From positions 16,011,125 through 16,075,124 of the forward strand of contig CM075862.1 in assembly GCA_037975125.1 (NCBI GenBank): DNA of 64,000 nt. Direction: 5' to 3'. Shown here in pieces: positions 40,395 through 54,700 of the stretch. The position numbers and the translations under genes were made by a program. Origin of the DNA: Latrodectus hesperus (taxonomy: Eukaryota > Arthropoda > Arachnida > Araneae > Theridiidae). Position 1 is the stretch's first letter, and each line of letters begins with the position of its first letter. A model generated the notes under the pieces. It made no database searches, was not told where the DNA came from, and worked only from the letters and a program-made list of their open reading frames with translations.

Positions 40395-40520
40395 ATATGA
40401 AGGCTAATTAGATTGGACAACTACATTCACAATCAAGCTAGGAATAGAACTCACAATGGGTTGAACTGAAAATCAGAGATACCAGATGAGTGTTTAGCTA
40501 CCATCTTAGCTATACATGAG
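40395..40520 (-). mobile_element. Decayed SINE-like repeat, family E
   Basis: GCTAATTAGATTGGACAAC...AGAACTCACAA aligns with the repeat at 28340-28440. The minus strand reads GTGAGTTCTATTCC at the B-box position. Confidence 0.45.
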
Positions 40521-40581
40521 ATTTAAAAATGTTATGCTTTTTTGTATTATGTTAACAGACAGATAAAATACATAGTTTCCC

Positions 40582-40860
40582 TTTTTGTTGTCGTGTCGCA
40601 GCTAAGCTGGCATTATGGGGTGCGCTGTTCCACTTTTCTAACTGAATCACATTTTGGTGTGGAGTCCAACTTCCTCAGTACACACATGCAATAGGTACCC
40701 ATTTATAGGGTAGGCAACCATTCACAACTCATTCATACAAGGAAAGGACAAAGACAGGATATATAGAGAAAGTACATCCATGTCTGAACCGGGATTCAAA
40801 CCCAGGACCTCCCTATCCACAGCCAGGTATGCTGACTACTAGTCAAGTAGGGGCAGTATA
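40582..40860 (-). mobile_element. tRNA-derived SINE, family D
   Basis: On the minus strand the head reads ACTAGTAGTCAGCATACC, then a B box GGGTTTGAATCCC (40791-40803). A 190-bp non-tRNA body follows, containing TGGGTACCTATTG and GTTGGACTCCACACC. The tRNA-like part is not a functional tRNA because stems cannot be completed. Confidence 0.65.
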
Positions 40861-41277
40861 GCTTCTCTTAAAATATAGAAATAAAATGCATATCAAATTT
40901 TGTTTTCACTTACATTAATTTGTCATTCTAGTTATTTTTGAAACAGGTAGGGGGGCTATACAGACTTAAAATGCTTCTAAATAAAATATATGTCTCTTTA
41001 TATTCACTATTATAAGCACTTATGTAAAAAGTGAAATCAAATCACAATCCATTAAACAAAAAAAAAAAAAAGGAGCTGCAACCATTCAATTATCAGCTTG
41101 ACAATAACAATAATAAAAAAAGGGGAAATACTCACGCCTAAGAAATTAAATTAACAATTTGTAGGTGAAATAATTTTTCTTCTAATTGTAAAAAGCAATT
41201 TCTGTATGTAAAAACTGATTTCAGTGCATTTCATTTTATAGTTATTTGTTAAGACGTTCAGTGTTTGGTAAAAATGT

Positions 41278-41402
41278 TTAATTAACTCCAGCCTTAAGAG
41301 GCTTGAAGAAAAGTTGCCAATAATGTCCAATACAGACACTGTTTATAAGTTCATAAGCTTGAACTCTGTTCAGTAAATCCAGTTCAAACAATAGTTGCCT
41401 GC
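41278..41402 (-). CDS. Exon 8 (last coding) of the winged-helix-like gene
   Basis: Acceptor TTTATTTTCTAG. Codes GRQLLFELDLLNRVQAYELI and continues to KPLKAGVN followed by TAA at 41278-41280. I found no convincing AATAAA close downstream, so the 3' UTR end is open. Confidence 0.82.
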
Positions 41403-42692
41403 CTAGAAAATAAATACAATTTTTCAATGAAATGAAGCTATATAAATTATGTAAAATAAGTCAGTTATAAATTTAAAGATTAAGATGTAGTTATGATTAT
41501 TCTCTGTTTAAAAAATATCCTTTTTAGATAAAACTGATAAATTTTATAATACAATAGAACTTAAAATACAAATACAAAAAGAATTACTTAATAGTGCAAT
41601 AAAATTACATATTAATAGTTTTAGAATTTCTTTGGGTTTTTTGTATGAAAAAATGTCTATAATTTTAAAAAGAATAAAAATTTTGTATCTATTAATCAGT
41701 ATTTCTAGCTAAATTAATTTTTCATAAATGACATTTTTGAGAGAGACTTACCACCAAAATGTTTTCCACTTTGGTCTTTATCCTAAAATATAAACTTTAT
41801 ATTAAAGACAATTCTATTATATAAAATTTAATAAATTTTAAAATTCTCATGTATAGTTAAATATAATTTTGCTATTTCTAACTGCAAAAGAAACATGAAG
41901 GAAATTTTATTATATATTTTAGAAACTAAATTTAATTCAAGTTAAAAAATATATTAAAACTTCGAAAATAACTTTTAATAAAACTCATTGTTCAACTGAT
42001 ATTTGTATTCAAGTAATGCATATTATGTAATCAAGTAAATGCAAGACCATTGCTAGCCTAGTGGTTAGGGTATCAGCCTTCCATCCGGAAGGATGAGGTT
42101 TGATTCCTAATGCAACCAAAGACCCACTGAGTACATGAGATATATGTCCTCGTTAAATCTGTGGAATCTAAAGTCCCGTAGTCGGTCAATAAATAGTTAT
42201 TATGGGGGTAATAATCTGGAGAAAATTCCCCCTTCAAATCAATGCCGAAATTGAGGAAATTGGTGGTGCCATCTATCAGAGGAATTTAGAGTAAAGGCAT
42301 ACTCTGAGCTCTGGTTAAATACTACTGACTTAAATTTGCATAACAAATGGCATAGCGAGCTTGGCTTATCAAAACAAAATAAGTAGCAACAACAAATAAA
42401 ATCATATTATGCAATCACTTTATAAAGAACAACAGTACTACTCATGAAGTGAAGTATTCACTACACCAAGGTTTAATATTATAAATATTTTTTGTACAAT
42501 CAAATTTTCATCTAAAAAACTGTAAAATATTTCTTACAAAATAGTACGTCATTTGTTATCAACAAATCTATTAACTAAAAACAAAATTTGTATTATGTTC
42601 CTTACATTTAACTTCAAATATAAACTTATTGACATATTGCAGAAAATTTTAAGCACACTAATTATACATTATGTCTCTACATGAAGGCTGAG

Positions 42693-42776
<84 letters not shown>

Positions 42777-45700
42777 AATTTTAGGCCCTTCTACCTTTAG
42801 CCATTTAAAAAAATTCTTCAAGTTTAGTTTTTAATTATAAATAAATATAATGCATTGCAAATTTTCGCATCAAGTGTTTGAGAAATCATAAAATTATATT
42901 CAAAAATTCACATGTGAAGTATGACTTTTAACACATTTGTAACTTATTTTGATTGGTATTATCTTTAAAAACTATGAGAATCATATATTTTCAATGAAAC
43001 TGACAAACATTAGAGAATAAGAGCATAGTAAGTGATTTTTGTATTGAGACAATATTATGAATAATTGAACATAACTGATTACTATATTCAACACAATTAT
43101 TTCACATTGTGTTGAATATAGTAAAATAAAATTTTTATTTATAATCTATTAATGTTGATTTCATATTTTACATAGTTGGATACATTTTTATTATTTTAAA
43201 GCTAGATACCTACATTAAAAAAAATCCAACAATCTGCATAACAAATCATTTAAAAATAAAACTTTTATGATTATTTGAGTTTATCAATAAAAATTTTGAG
43301 CATAAAGAATTTAATCATCCAAAAATGACCAAGGATGACTTAGTGGCAAAAAGGCCAGTAAACAATTACAAAGAGGACCAAAGGCACTCTACCCATCTTG
43401 AAATAAAGTACAAATGATATCAAAAACATAGAATGAAATCATACTTAGCAAAATTTATAATCATTTACAAAATAAAAATATATAGCACTCTAGATCGAAT
43501 GAAAAATCATTATATCTAGCTTGGACTAATAATTATGAAAATGATAATAGTAGAAATCAATATGCCAGAAGACAAAACATAATAATATGATCAACTTTTC
43601 ATGCTATTCAATAAAAAAAGCTTTTAAGATATATATTTTCCACAAACAAGCAAAATTTAAATGTATAGAAAGATTTAATTTTTTTATTTAAAAAATGTCA
43701 TTTTCATGCTTTATTTTCTTAATTTTTAAATCTGGTATATACCAGATTTAATAGATGAAAATAGATAAATAGAAAACAGATAAAAGATGCACATCCATAA
43801 ATTTCCATATTATTTTTTATACAAAAATTTATCATAAGTAAAACATCATTAATCATCATTTATCATAAGAAATTTATCATAAGTCATAAGAGATTGGTTA
43901 ATTTCATTTCATTCTGTTAATTTCATTTTATGCAGGACAAAGGAAAATTAAGCACTTTCTCAGGTTCATGAATAAAGCAAAATATAAATTTCAATGTTGA
44001 TTATAATCCATTTTTTTTCCACACAAGGGTCAATTCAAACAGTACCTACAATTTTATAAAATTTATAAACCCCTACAAGCATTTATGTTAGAGGTATGTT
44101 GACTAATTTGCAACTGCAGTCGCTTTCAGTATGTGAGGTTTAATTTAAAGAGGATCTACAATTGAAAGTGAATTCTATACCACAGTATGAGGTGGTATTG
44201 ATTCTTTGGAGTACAAATTTTAGTAGGCAGGTATGAAACGTGCCAACTGTAGAACTAAAAGTGTAAACTGAAAGCTTGATTTTGTAGAATTTTATTAGCA
44301 GTAGAGATTACTTAGAATGTACCTTTAAAATAAAAAAATATGCATTGTAATTCAAATTTTCAATTTCTCCTGCAATACATTCAAGGTTAAAGAAAGGAGA
44401 AAAATATAATACTTGTAAAAACTGCTTTGAAATATTTGGAAATCACATAATTCCTATTTCAAATTGTTTTTGAATATTGCATAAAAAAGCATGAAAAATA
44501 AAAAAGCTTTGAAAATGGATTTATAATGTGATTATAAATGTAATTTTACAATCCTAGGTCATAACAGAAAGGCATCAAAATCAATAATAGTTTCATTGCT
44601 GAATTTTACAAAATATATTCAATACATTTCTAATGAATATAATAGATATTATGTTGCATACCATGAACTTCAAAACATGGTACTGGAAAGCAATAATGAA
44701 AATTATAAAGAGCAACAGAATATAAATGCAACTTAAAAGTAACTTAAAATTAAAAAAAAGAAAGGGGATGTAACACAGATCATTTATTTAATAACTTAAT
44801 GAATTATTAAGAACAAAATTAAATAATGAAAAAATTAAAAACATTTACAAACTTTAATTTTATAAAAATTGCACTTACCTCACACTCAAAAATCATCATT
44901 ATTAAATTTTCATTGATGAATGTTTCCTCTTTATACTTATACACTTTTATAGGATCGTCTTTGTTTTCTATAACGATAATAAAATCAAATTTTTATTCAA
45001 CAATCCTCTAGCTTCAATTAAAGAAAATTTCAATATGGTAAATTACATTTTAATCAAAAACTATATTTATCAACCCGTTACCTATAACATATTAAACCAC
45101 TTAAATATTCCAAAATGCTTATCTATCAAAGTAAGATTAAAGATAGCATAGATCTTCTCTAGCTTTATGCTACTTTTTAAAACATAATAAAAAACACAAA
45201 GAACCTAACAGAATTATTTTTGCCTTAACAAATATATAAATTAATATACCTGAATTTACGCCAGTATTTTCCATATCAAGATAATTTGTAACTAAGTCCT
45301 TCATAAGATCATCATCTAATTGTTTTTTCTCCTCAGAATTTGTAACTGGCATATCTATTGAAAAAGTATGACATTAATAATTTTTATAATAAAAATAAAA
45401 ATATTTTTAATAAGATTGAAAATGAAATTTAAATAGCTATATTTTCAATGCAATGACGTATACACACAACTGGAGTTATATATGGATTAATGAATGATTA
45501 ACACTAAATAAAAGTTGTTATAATAGAATATAGATTATGCAAAAAATATATAGAATATACTAGAGAACCACAATTTTACAAGTTTAATTTTAATAAATTC
45601 CCTACTTCCATCAAATATGCTTATTTATCTCAATAAATGTATATATAGAGAACACTAATGTCGCACAATTTTATTCATCTTTAAAAATAAATGAAATTTA

Positions 45701-48700
45701 AATTTTACATTTTTCTTTGATTACAAAGAATTTTCACTGAAATTTTGAATAACATACTTTGTTGGCCTTATTTGTTTTCAGACAATAAAGACTATGAGCA
45801 AGAAGTTGAACTTTTTCTGTGTTTTGTAAGTTTTTTAATTTGAGGAAATGAATGTTAAAATGGAAAAACTTTGGATGATTAGTTGAATAGCTATGACCAA
45901 ACTTAGTGGACACCAGCCCATATGGGTGCAAAGGCCTACACTACAGTGTCCATATCCATATATTTAAGGCCCTGGGGTGCAAAGCACATGCCTCAGTCAA
46001 GTGGTCAACTAAACAACAAAACTGCCAATGCTAGTCCCTTCTAGGCACTATTACTACAGAACCGGGCTTTGAATATCGATGAACTTTTCATATATAAGTA
46101 TTTTAAAATATACAAATATTTATATGTGTATATAAAAATATTATAAGCACATGAAAAGGGAATAATATTCCATAAAAGAATTTATTTGGGCTGAATGATT
46201 TAATAATAAATATTAAGGTTTCGAAAATAGTAATATATAAACTTTCTTAACATACCAAATTTTTTAATATTTTAAAAAAATACATAAGAAAAAAATACAA
46301 AAGGCAAAGATTTAATATAAATAAACATAAGTAACTAATATAAAGCAATTTATTATAAATTGATTAATATATATTAAAATTTAAAATATAGATTACTTAA
46401 CAAATTCATTAATCAATATCATGAGTTGTACTTTCATCTGAAATAAAGATCTTTGAAATATTGTTAAAGAATTTATGTTATTTTAATGTGATTTATTATA
46501 AAAGTTTTTTTTTGCAGTAGCTTGATTTACATGATATATCATTAAAAAAATTTCTAACATAAAGAAATACACTAAGAAATCTTGACAAAACTATTTTATA
46601 AATGAAAAGAAACTAAATAAAGTAATAATTACTTAAAACCAAGAAATATTTTGCAACAATTATTACATTGAAGTACCTTTATCTAATATAAAATTAAAAA
46701 TAAATAACAAAAATAGCTATGGCATTAAATACAGCAGAAAATATTAAATCTTTGAAAAAATAATGTCATTCTTCAAGTCAAAATAAAATCAAAAATTAAA
46801 AAAAGCCAACTTAGCATTTTTTATTCATATAATATCAATTTAAATTTACTAATTAAATTATATATATTTAAGCAACACTGATCATAAAAATATAAATATA
46901 TGAAAAATCTAAAAAGTATAAATATATAATTTTTTACCAAAGTTTATGTCATAATCCTCCAATAAGTTAACCAAATACTTGTCCCATTGGGAATCTGTTA
47001 ATGGTAAATCTGTTAAAAAATCACCACACAACTCTTCAATGCAATCTGTATTAAATAAAACAATAAAAATAATGAAAATTAAGATTTGCTTTTATTCTAA
47101 AATAAAAGATAAATTTACATAATCAATATTTATTACCCTAATAGATTTTTTCAAATGACATTTTACATTAACATACACATAAAACATTGAAAATAAAAAA
47201 TAAAATTCATTATGAAATTGCAGGGAATAATTGAAATATATTTTAAATTATGGAACATCTAGTAAGTTATCAATATAAATTTCTTAAATAACATGAAGTT
47301 AATTATATATGAACAAACAACAAATTTCTTTTTTTCCAAATCAAATAAGAAAACTATTACTTGGCAAATTAAATTAACTACTACAATTTGTTCTTAACTC
47401 ATGGCATGTAATAATTAGATAACTTCTTAATTTTGCTTATAATAAATAAATAGTATAATTAAGAGTATAGAAGACTCAGAATAATATATAATCCAAACTT
47501 AACTTTTAGTGCATAGACACCTTAAGCAAGAACCACAGAAAATATACAATATATTTTTTTAAATAATAAAGATTTAATATATTTAACATTTAATGGAAGT
47601 ATTGAGTCTACCATATTGGCATTCTCAATTTTAGGGTTAGGTTTAGTTTCCTTGTTGCTTTCTTAGTCACTTTTTGCACATAAGAGCTACTTTGAGTGGA
47701 ACTTACAGTTGAAAGTGGTTTAGAATCCACTTTCAACTGTAAGTTCCAATGAAAGATAAAGAATCAAATCTTTGAACTGTTTAACTTATGGACAGAACTC
47801 TAATTATTCAAAGTGCTAGATTTTTCCATCTATTAGATAATGGTTAATTAGTTGGTAAATTGTATGTGACAATCACATAACCAATTTGACATAGGATCGT
47901 AATAGTTTAACCTGCAAGAATATTTGGTAATCAATTTTCTTGACATCAAAAGACTGAGTCAATATTGTCTCACCTGAAGATCAATTTTTTTTTTCTGCAG
48001 TGAATTAAATTAAAAGCTTCACATTACATATTAATTTTTATTGTAAAAATTTCTTATTTTTTTACTATTGATTAATTTTTAAGTACATATAACAAAATAA
48101 AAACTGGAAAAAATGTTAAGGGGAATTTTAAACAATGACAAGAAATTTAATAGAAAAATTGTGCCTTTTATATTATTTATTATGCCAAAAATAATTATAG
48201 CCTGAGTATATTATAATTAGAATTATTGTTTAAACACTACACCACATACATAAATTTTGAATCATTGACTTAAACAACAAATTCATCATTATGAAAAAAT
48301 ATCTACCGATTGTAGGCAACTGCTTAAAAAAATGTAAAGCAATAAAATTTCCTAATTTAAAGCAATTGAGAAAGTATAATTATTTTTAGAAAATAAAATA
48401 CTAACTTTAAATTTCAAAAGTAATATAATTAATTTCTTTAATTTAAAAGTCAGGAGTTCTATGAAATTAAAATAAAAGCATACAATTAGGAACCTATAAC
48501 TTGAAACAATGGCTCAGATTGTAGTTTAAGATACATTTAAAATGATAGTTACAAAAAATTTTGCAAAGAATTTCAATAGAATTTTAACTTAAATTATTAC
48601 ACCTTATGCGAAAATATATCAACAAGTTCTTCAAATAAATAAATGATTTGTTAACATGGCTGATCCTTTCCCAGATCATATATTTTCCCTATTCAATAAT

Positions 48701-51700
48701 CAAATATTAATGGAACAAATTTATTAATTATTTACATTCTCAACTTTTAAAATTTGCAATTCAATTTTAAGTAATAATTTATACAGGAAAATTAGCGAAA
48801 ACTCTAAACTTTATTTTAATACCTTCCTTAAACGTACAAATACTAAGCGGGATATTTAAATATAAAAAATTCACAATGTTAATTCATTTTAAAATTAGAT
48901 ATCAAATAGACAAACATTAGAGAATAAATATTATTTGTAAGTAAATAATTGATAGCATACCAAAATTTTGAGTGTCCTCATCAACACTGCTGAAAGTAGA
49001 CAAGCTAACTTGTTTGTCTGTTGTTTCATTATAAGTAGAACCAAACCAATGGTCATGCATGACAGCAGGCAATATATGGTGTTTGGCATCATATTCCAAA
49101 CATTTCTTTTCCATCCATTGATCATTTGGTGATGATATCAAGGGTTCTTCAAGCAAAACATTGCAACAGGGTGACATCTCAGTTATACACATTGAGTATG
49201 ATGACTCTGAATAACTACTGTAGCCTGAATCAACAGACAATGGAGAATAGCAATTGATATCTTCAAATTTTTGCTTCTTTAAGAATTTTTTTCCTAAAAA
49301 CGATAATTTTGAAAATATTTTAGAATTTTAAATTTTTTTAAAAAACTTTAAAATTTTATACATTTATAATACACTTAAACCAAAGTTATTTCGTGTATAA
49401 AAATGTGTTAACATTTGATAGTGAAAAAATAAATCAGAACATTTTAAAGTAAGATTCAATAAGGAGAATCAAATGAGTAATTTGACTACACCTGATAAGC
49501 TCATCATGAGTACAACTCAGCACTGATTATTTATGTCATATAAAAGAATGACTAACTAATCATTATATTCATAAATAATCTTGATAAAAATTGTGCTTAA
49601 AATTTCTGTACTGACTGAATTTGAAATGTTCTTTTTCAAGTTCATTAATATTTTTTTTATATAATCATTATTAATATTTTCAAATTCATTTATATATTTT
49701 TACATGCATAAATTATAGACACCATGTTAGGTAACATAGTTAGGTTTGTTACTCAAATATTTAATCATTTAAAGAAGAAAAGAGCTTTAATTTGAAGTAG
49801 CTTCCAAGCAACAGTAAACATGCAAGTATGACATGGGATTTGATCCCATGAACTTGATTTGAAAATCAAGGCACTAAAAATTTGTCTGTCAGCTCAACCA
49901 CGGCTTCATAAATGACGTGTAGGAATCATTTCTTAATTTAATAACACAACTTAACTTATTCAATACACAATTTGTTTTAAAACAGTTAAATTAACTTTTG
50001 GTACATTCACAATTAACTGAATTCTTTTGGATTTTTCCTTCATTCTAAAAAAATTAGACAAAGTGTTTACAAGATTATTGGTTTTAGCATGCTCTAAGAA
50101 AATATGTCATAGTCAATAGAAAAGAGATGGCATTTCTTCCTTGTTGATATTAATATGATTCATGCAATAAGTTTCAACAAATCATATTAAGTATCATTCC
50201 ACTGATTTAACAAACAAAGGAATGATATTTTTTCCCATTATTACTATACAAATTTTAATAAATGAAACCCTCAAATTCACAATAATTTTAAATTCTTCTA
50301 TGAATATTTAGTTTGAAAAATAGTTTAATTTTTTTTATTAAGTGATATTTTTAAGCAAAACTTTAGGAATCACAATTGCTATGAAACACATGGCTGCAAT
50401 TAGATTGCTTTCAAAACATTCTTGGTCACTTGTATAGTGTTAAAATGATATGTTAACTTTGAATAATCTAATATACACTTAATTGCTCAACAGTAATTTT
50501 TGATAAAATCCTACAAAATTAAAATATAAAGATGGATATCAAAATGAAATCAGCTGTTTATTTTCATTAAGATCATGCAATGCTTCATTAAAAAAATTAA
50601 TAACATGCTTTAAAAAAACTTTATCTTTAAGGTTTTTATATACACACAACAAACAACTTATTACAAACCATTTTGAACAGCAGAGGAAGCTAGTATATAC
50701 AAAAATTATAAATATATCAAAATCTAGATCCATAAAAATAAATTAATTATATAAAATTAAAATAAGATGATTTTAACAAAAACTTTATAGGACTCAAACC
50801 TCTGCCACTGATAAATCACAACAAAACTGTGGATGGCTAAAATATAAATTTATTAAAATAAAATAATTTTAATAAATTTTATACATATACAATAGGTTTA
50901 ATCCAACACTTATACCAAAATTAATCCAAAATTTAAACAATTTGTTACATTTCATAATTAAATTTTTATACTTTGGCTAATTATTAAAATCTTAAAAAAA
51001 CAATGTGGTTATAATTGACATTGTATGTATCTGGTACACATATATCTAAGATTATATTAAAATTACACATTAGTTTCATGTACATAATGAAAAATGATAA
51101 CCATATTTAAATAAACATAAATAAAATTACTTATCACATTTTCCAGTATATAATCCACAATTTATATCTTAAAAAAGTTTCAAATTTCGCTATGCGGATT
51201 ATATGCTGTCACGTATTATCTGATAAAAAACATTCTTCATCAGAAAAACTTACAATAAAGTTCTAACATAAATGTTGTTTATGTTTCATAAAATAGATAA
51301 CAGATGGCACCATGAATTAGCTGACTTATTTTAACTATAATCAGCATTGTCTAATTGCATTCAAGAAGGAATCTGGTTGGTTGGAAAGATATTATAATTG
51401 CAATTGGCTAACGCCAGTTTGCATTCTGTCTTCATCTGAGCTGTTTCGCTCAGACAACATTCAAATTTGTATATCGTGAAGTGGAAACGAAACCTATTAA
51501 ACTAAAGAGCAAATTTTAAACTAAGAGCTATGGAAAATGTAAATAAAGAAAAACAGTGACAAATATGTTAATGTAAAATGAAAAATAAAGTATGCATGGT
51601 ACACACAAGAAAAAATGTATCCAATGGGCAGTTTGAAAATAACAGGATACAGATTAATAATCTATTTCTATCATTTAATTATTAACAAAACAAATATATT

Positions 51701-54700
51701 TTATTTTAACAATATGTATAACCTCATTTTAAAAGTTATTAAAAACTAAATATCAATAAATTTTACTAGAATCTTCTCGGATCTTAATTGATGCTGTGCT
51801 TTCATCTTAAATTCTTGCACTTTGTATTGCAGAGAAAGCCAACAGACCTTTCTCCTTATAAATGTATTTTCTCTCAACAATTTATATTTTTAATCACACT
51901 GTGTATATTTCATTTTACTTAACACCAAATTATCAGCAGTATATATTTTCAACTTTTCGTCAGAAAAATTGCAGATGGAGAAAACTGCTGCAGATTGTGC
52001 GACACTTGTTTTTCTTTTACTTAGAGAAAAGTCCTTTCTGATAATAAGTTTCAGTGGTTTATATACAGGAAAATGGGATAAATACAATCTTATAAATCTG
52101 TATGGTTAAAGAACTAATTCGGTACAATTATGAAATACAAAACAATTTACTGCAGTTACTACATCATTATTTTAACCTTTCAAATGAGATACCTACAAAT
52201 AAAATGTCATTTAAATACAAGTTGTTATTTTGTTTATTTAAGAACTAAACACACTAAATAACTTGTATTTAATTTTAATATACTCTACATGTATCTATAA
52301 ATGCAATATTTTATTAGCTACAAAATAAATCATTATTTCAATTTCTTATAAATTGCATTTTTTATACAAAAATATTATGTAAGATAAAAATTTTTAGAAG
52401 ACTAACCAAACATTCTTGAAACATTAAAACATTGTAATAATTTTACCAACTTGTTTCAATGTACAATTGTCAACCTTTAAATGTAGGAAAGGAGAAAATT
52501 TTACTTTTTTTATAATTTTAAAATATTTCATTTGAAAATATTTATTAATTTTCTTGACTAAATCCCAGGAGACAGCAACATGATAAATGCAGCAAACTGG
52601 TTTATTGTATCAGAAAGTTTTCTTGCATTTGTATGACATGGAGTTTTATAACATAATGTGATTGAATACACTTTTTTTTTTCCTTGATGTGTCAGTAAAC
52701 TCTTGATGCATATGATTAGTGTTTTGTTTCCATTTGACTACAATTTAAGCCTGTGAAATGATTGATTTCAAATTTGTTCTTGTTTTTAAAGAGTTAAATT
52801 TAAGTTTAAAGTGAATTTTTTATTTTACGTTTATTAGGTGAAATTTATTTTGAAAGTTTATTTTAAGTTTATAAAATTAAATTTATTTTCAAATTATTTC
52901 ATTATAAAACTTGAGTTTTAGTATCTGTGTGTAGCTTGCAATAGAAAAGTATAAAAGGTAATAAATTGCATGAATGAAATACTTGAAATTTTGATATTTG
53001 AAATAAAATAGTACAAGCTTGCTATGTTTAAAGTTCAAGTTTGAGTGCGACAGGGATTTTGAAAATTGGATATAGCACAAAGTGACATAATTTAGATTGA
53101 TGAGATAAATGTGCAGTGCTTGGGATGAAAATTGGAAATTGTGCCAAACCTGTGCTGGCTCTGAGGATTTTAATCACATTTATTTTTATATGCATTTGGA
53201 TTTCAAACAAAACAAATAAAATACCTTTGACTTCTTCTGAGCTCAATAGCCTATAAGTCAAGGGAAACTTAGAATCAGCAATATGTTCCAGATAATCTGA
53301 TTTTCTTAAGGCTGCAACCAATCCAGATTTAACCTTTGAATAATCAACATATTTTCTTTTTTTGATGGTACACCAGTCCTAAAAAATTCCACATTATTAT
53401 ATAAATTTTAGCAATTAAAAATTTTAATTAAGGACTAAGTATCAAAATGAAATTTAGTGGCTTTATTAAATGCATTTTAATATAGGAAATTTAGTTCACA
53501 ATTTCTACCTTTGATAAAAAAATAACATATACAAATATTTTTATTGAGCAACATACTTTTAAAAAATACTTTTTGTTCTTTCTAATTGATCTTCCTTTAA
53601 AAAATTTAATGTCTTTAAAAAAAGAAATTTTTTTATAAAATAAGATTATTAAACTGCAATTGTAAATTTTAATGCACACAAAAAAACGAAAAAATGAGTG
53701 TCAAATGAAAAATCACAATAAATAAATATATAAATAAAGGACACAAGTTTTCTTTCAGTAAAATGTAAATAATCTCAACAGATTAAAAATTTGCTTTTCA
53801 TTTTAGGTGATACTTATATTTGAGTGCTGATTAGAAGATTTTTGAAAAATCTCTAAATTATTCTGGTAGAACCTTTTCAGAGTTAAGTGCAGAACTGCTA
53901 ATGAACAAACACTTTACTAAATTTTTTCACTTCATATCATCAAATATCAATGGTGAAACGTTTCTACAGAATTTAAACATGCCTTAATAAATTTATAAGG
54001 AAATATTCTCTCACATACATCTGAAAATTTTAAAATCTTGTATTACTAAATGATATTAGCTTTAGAAACTTTTCTTGCAAATAAGAAAATGTTTTAAAAA
54101 CATCTCATTACAATCACAACTACTATTCATTGAAATTCGAGTTTTATTCTTTACTTCCAATTTTCTATCAAAAATAAAAGATGGCAAGAAATTTTCAACT
54201 TACATTAAATGTAGATTAGTATTTTATCAAGTTATATTCACTTAAACTAATTTTTTTTCCCCAGAGGTTAAATTGACATAATTTGAAATGGATTCTACAC
54301 TAGAAGTATTCCTTCTAAAATTTGGGAGTTAAATACATTAAGAGTACACATATCAAATAACAAACATAAGAGGTAATCTTATTAGAGTTCCAATTAGTGA
54401 TAAATGAATAATAGCTTTCATCAGTATGGACCAAAAAAGAAAATATAAACATTTGTCCTCATATAACAATTTTCAGCTTAAAAATTATAATAAATAATCA
54501 ATAACTTTCTGATAATTTGAATATGAAAAGATAACATTAATTTATAAGCACTTTCAATTAAATTTTTAATGACTAATTTTAAATATCAAATATAAACAGC
54601 AGAAGAAATTTAAACTAAAAAATATCTCACATTATACTTTTAAAATTGAAGAATAACAGTTGTTATATACACATATAAATTTATAAAAACACTCATGGTG

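Noticed and set aside
51890..52087. 65-codon minus frame in intron 2
   Set aside because: No splice borders in phase with exons 2 and 3, and no recognisable motif.
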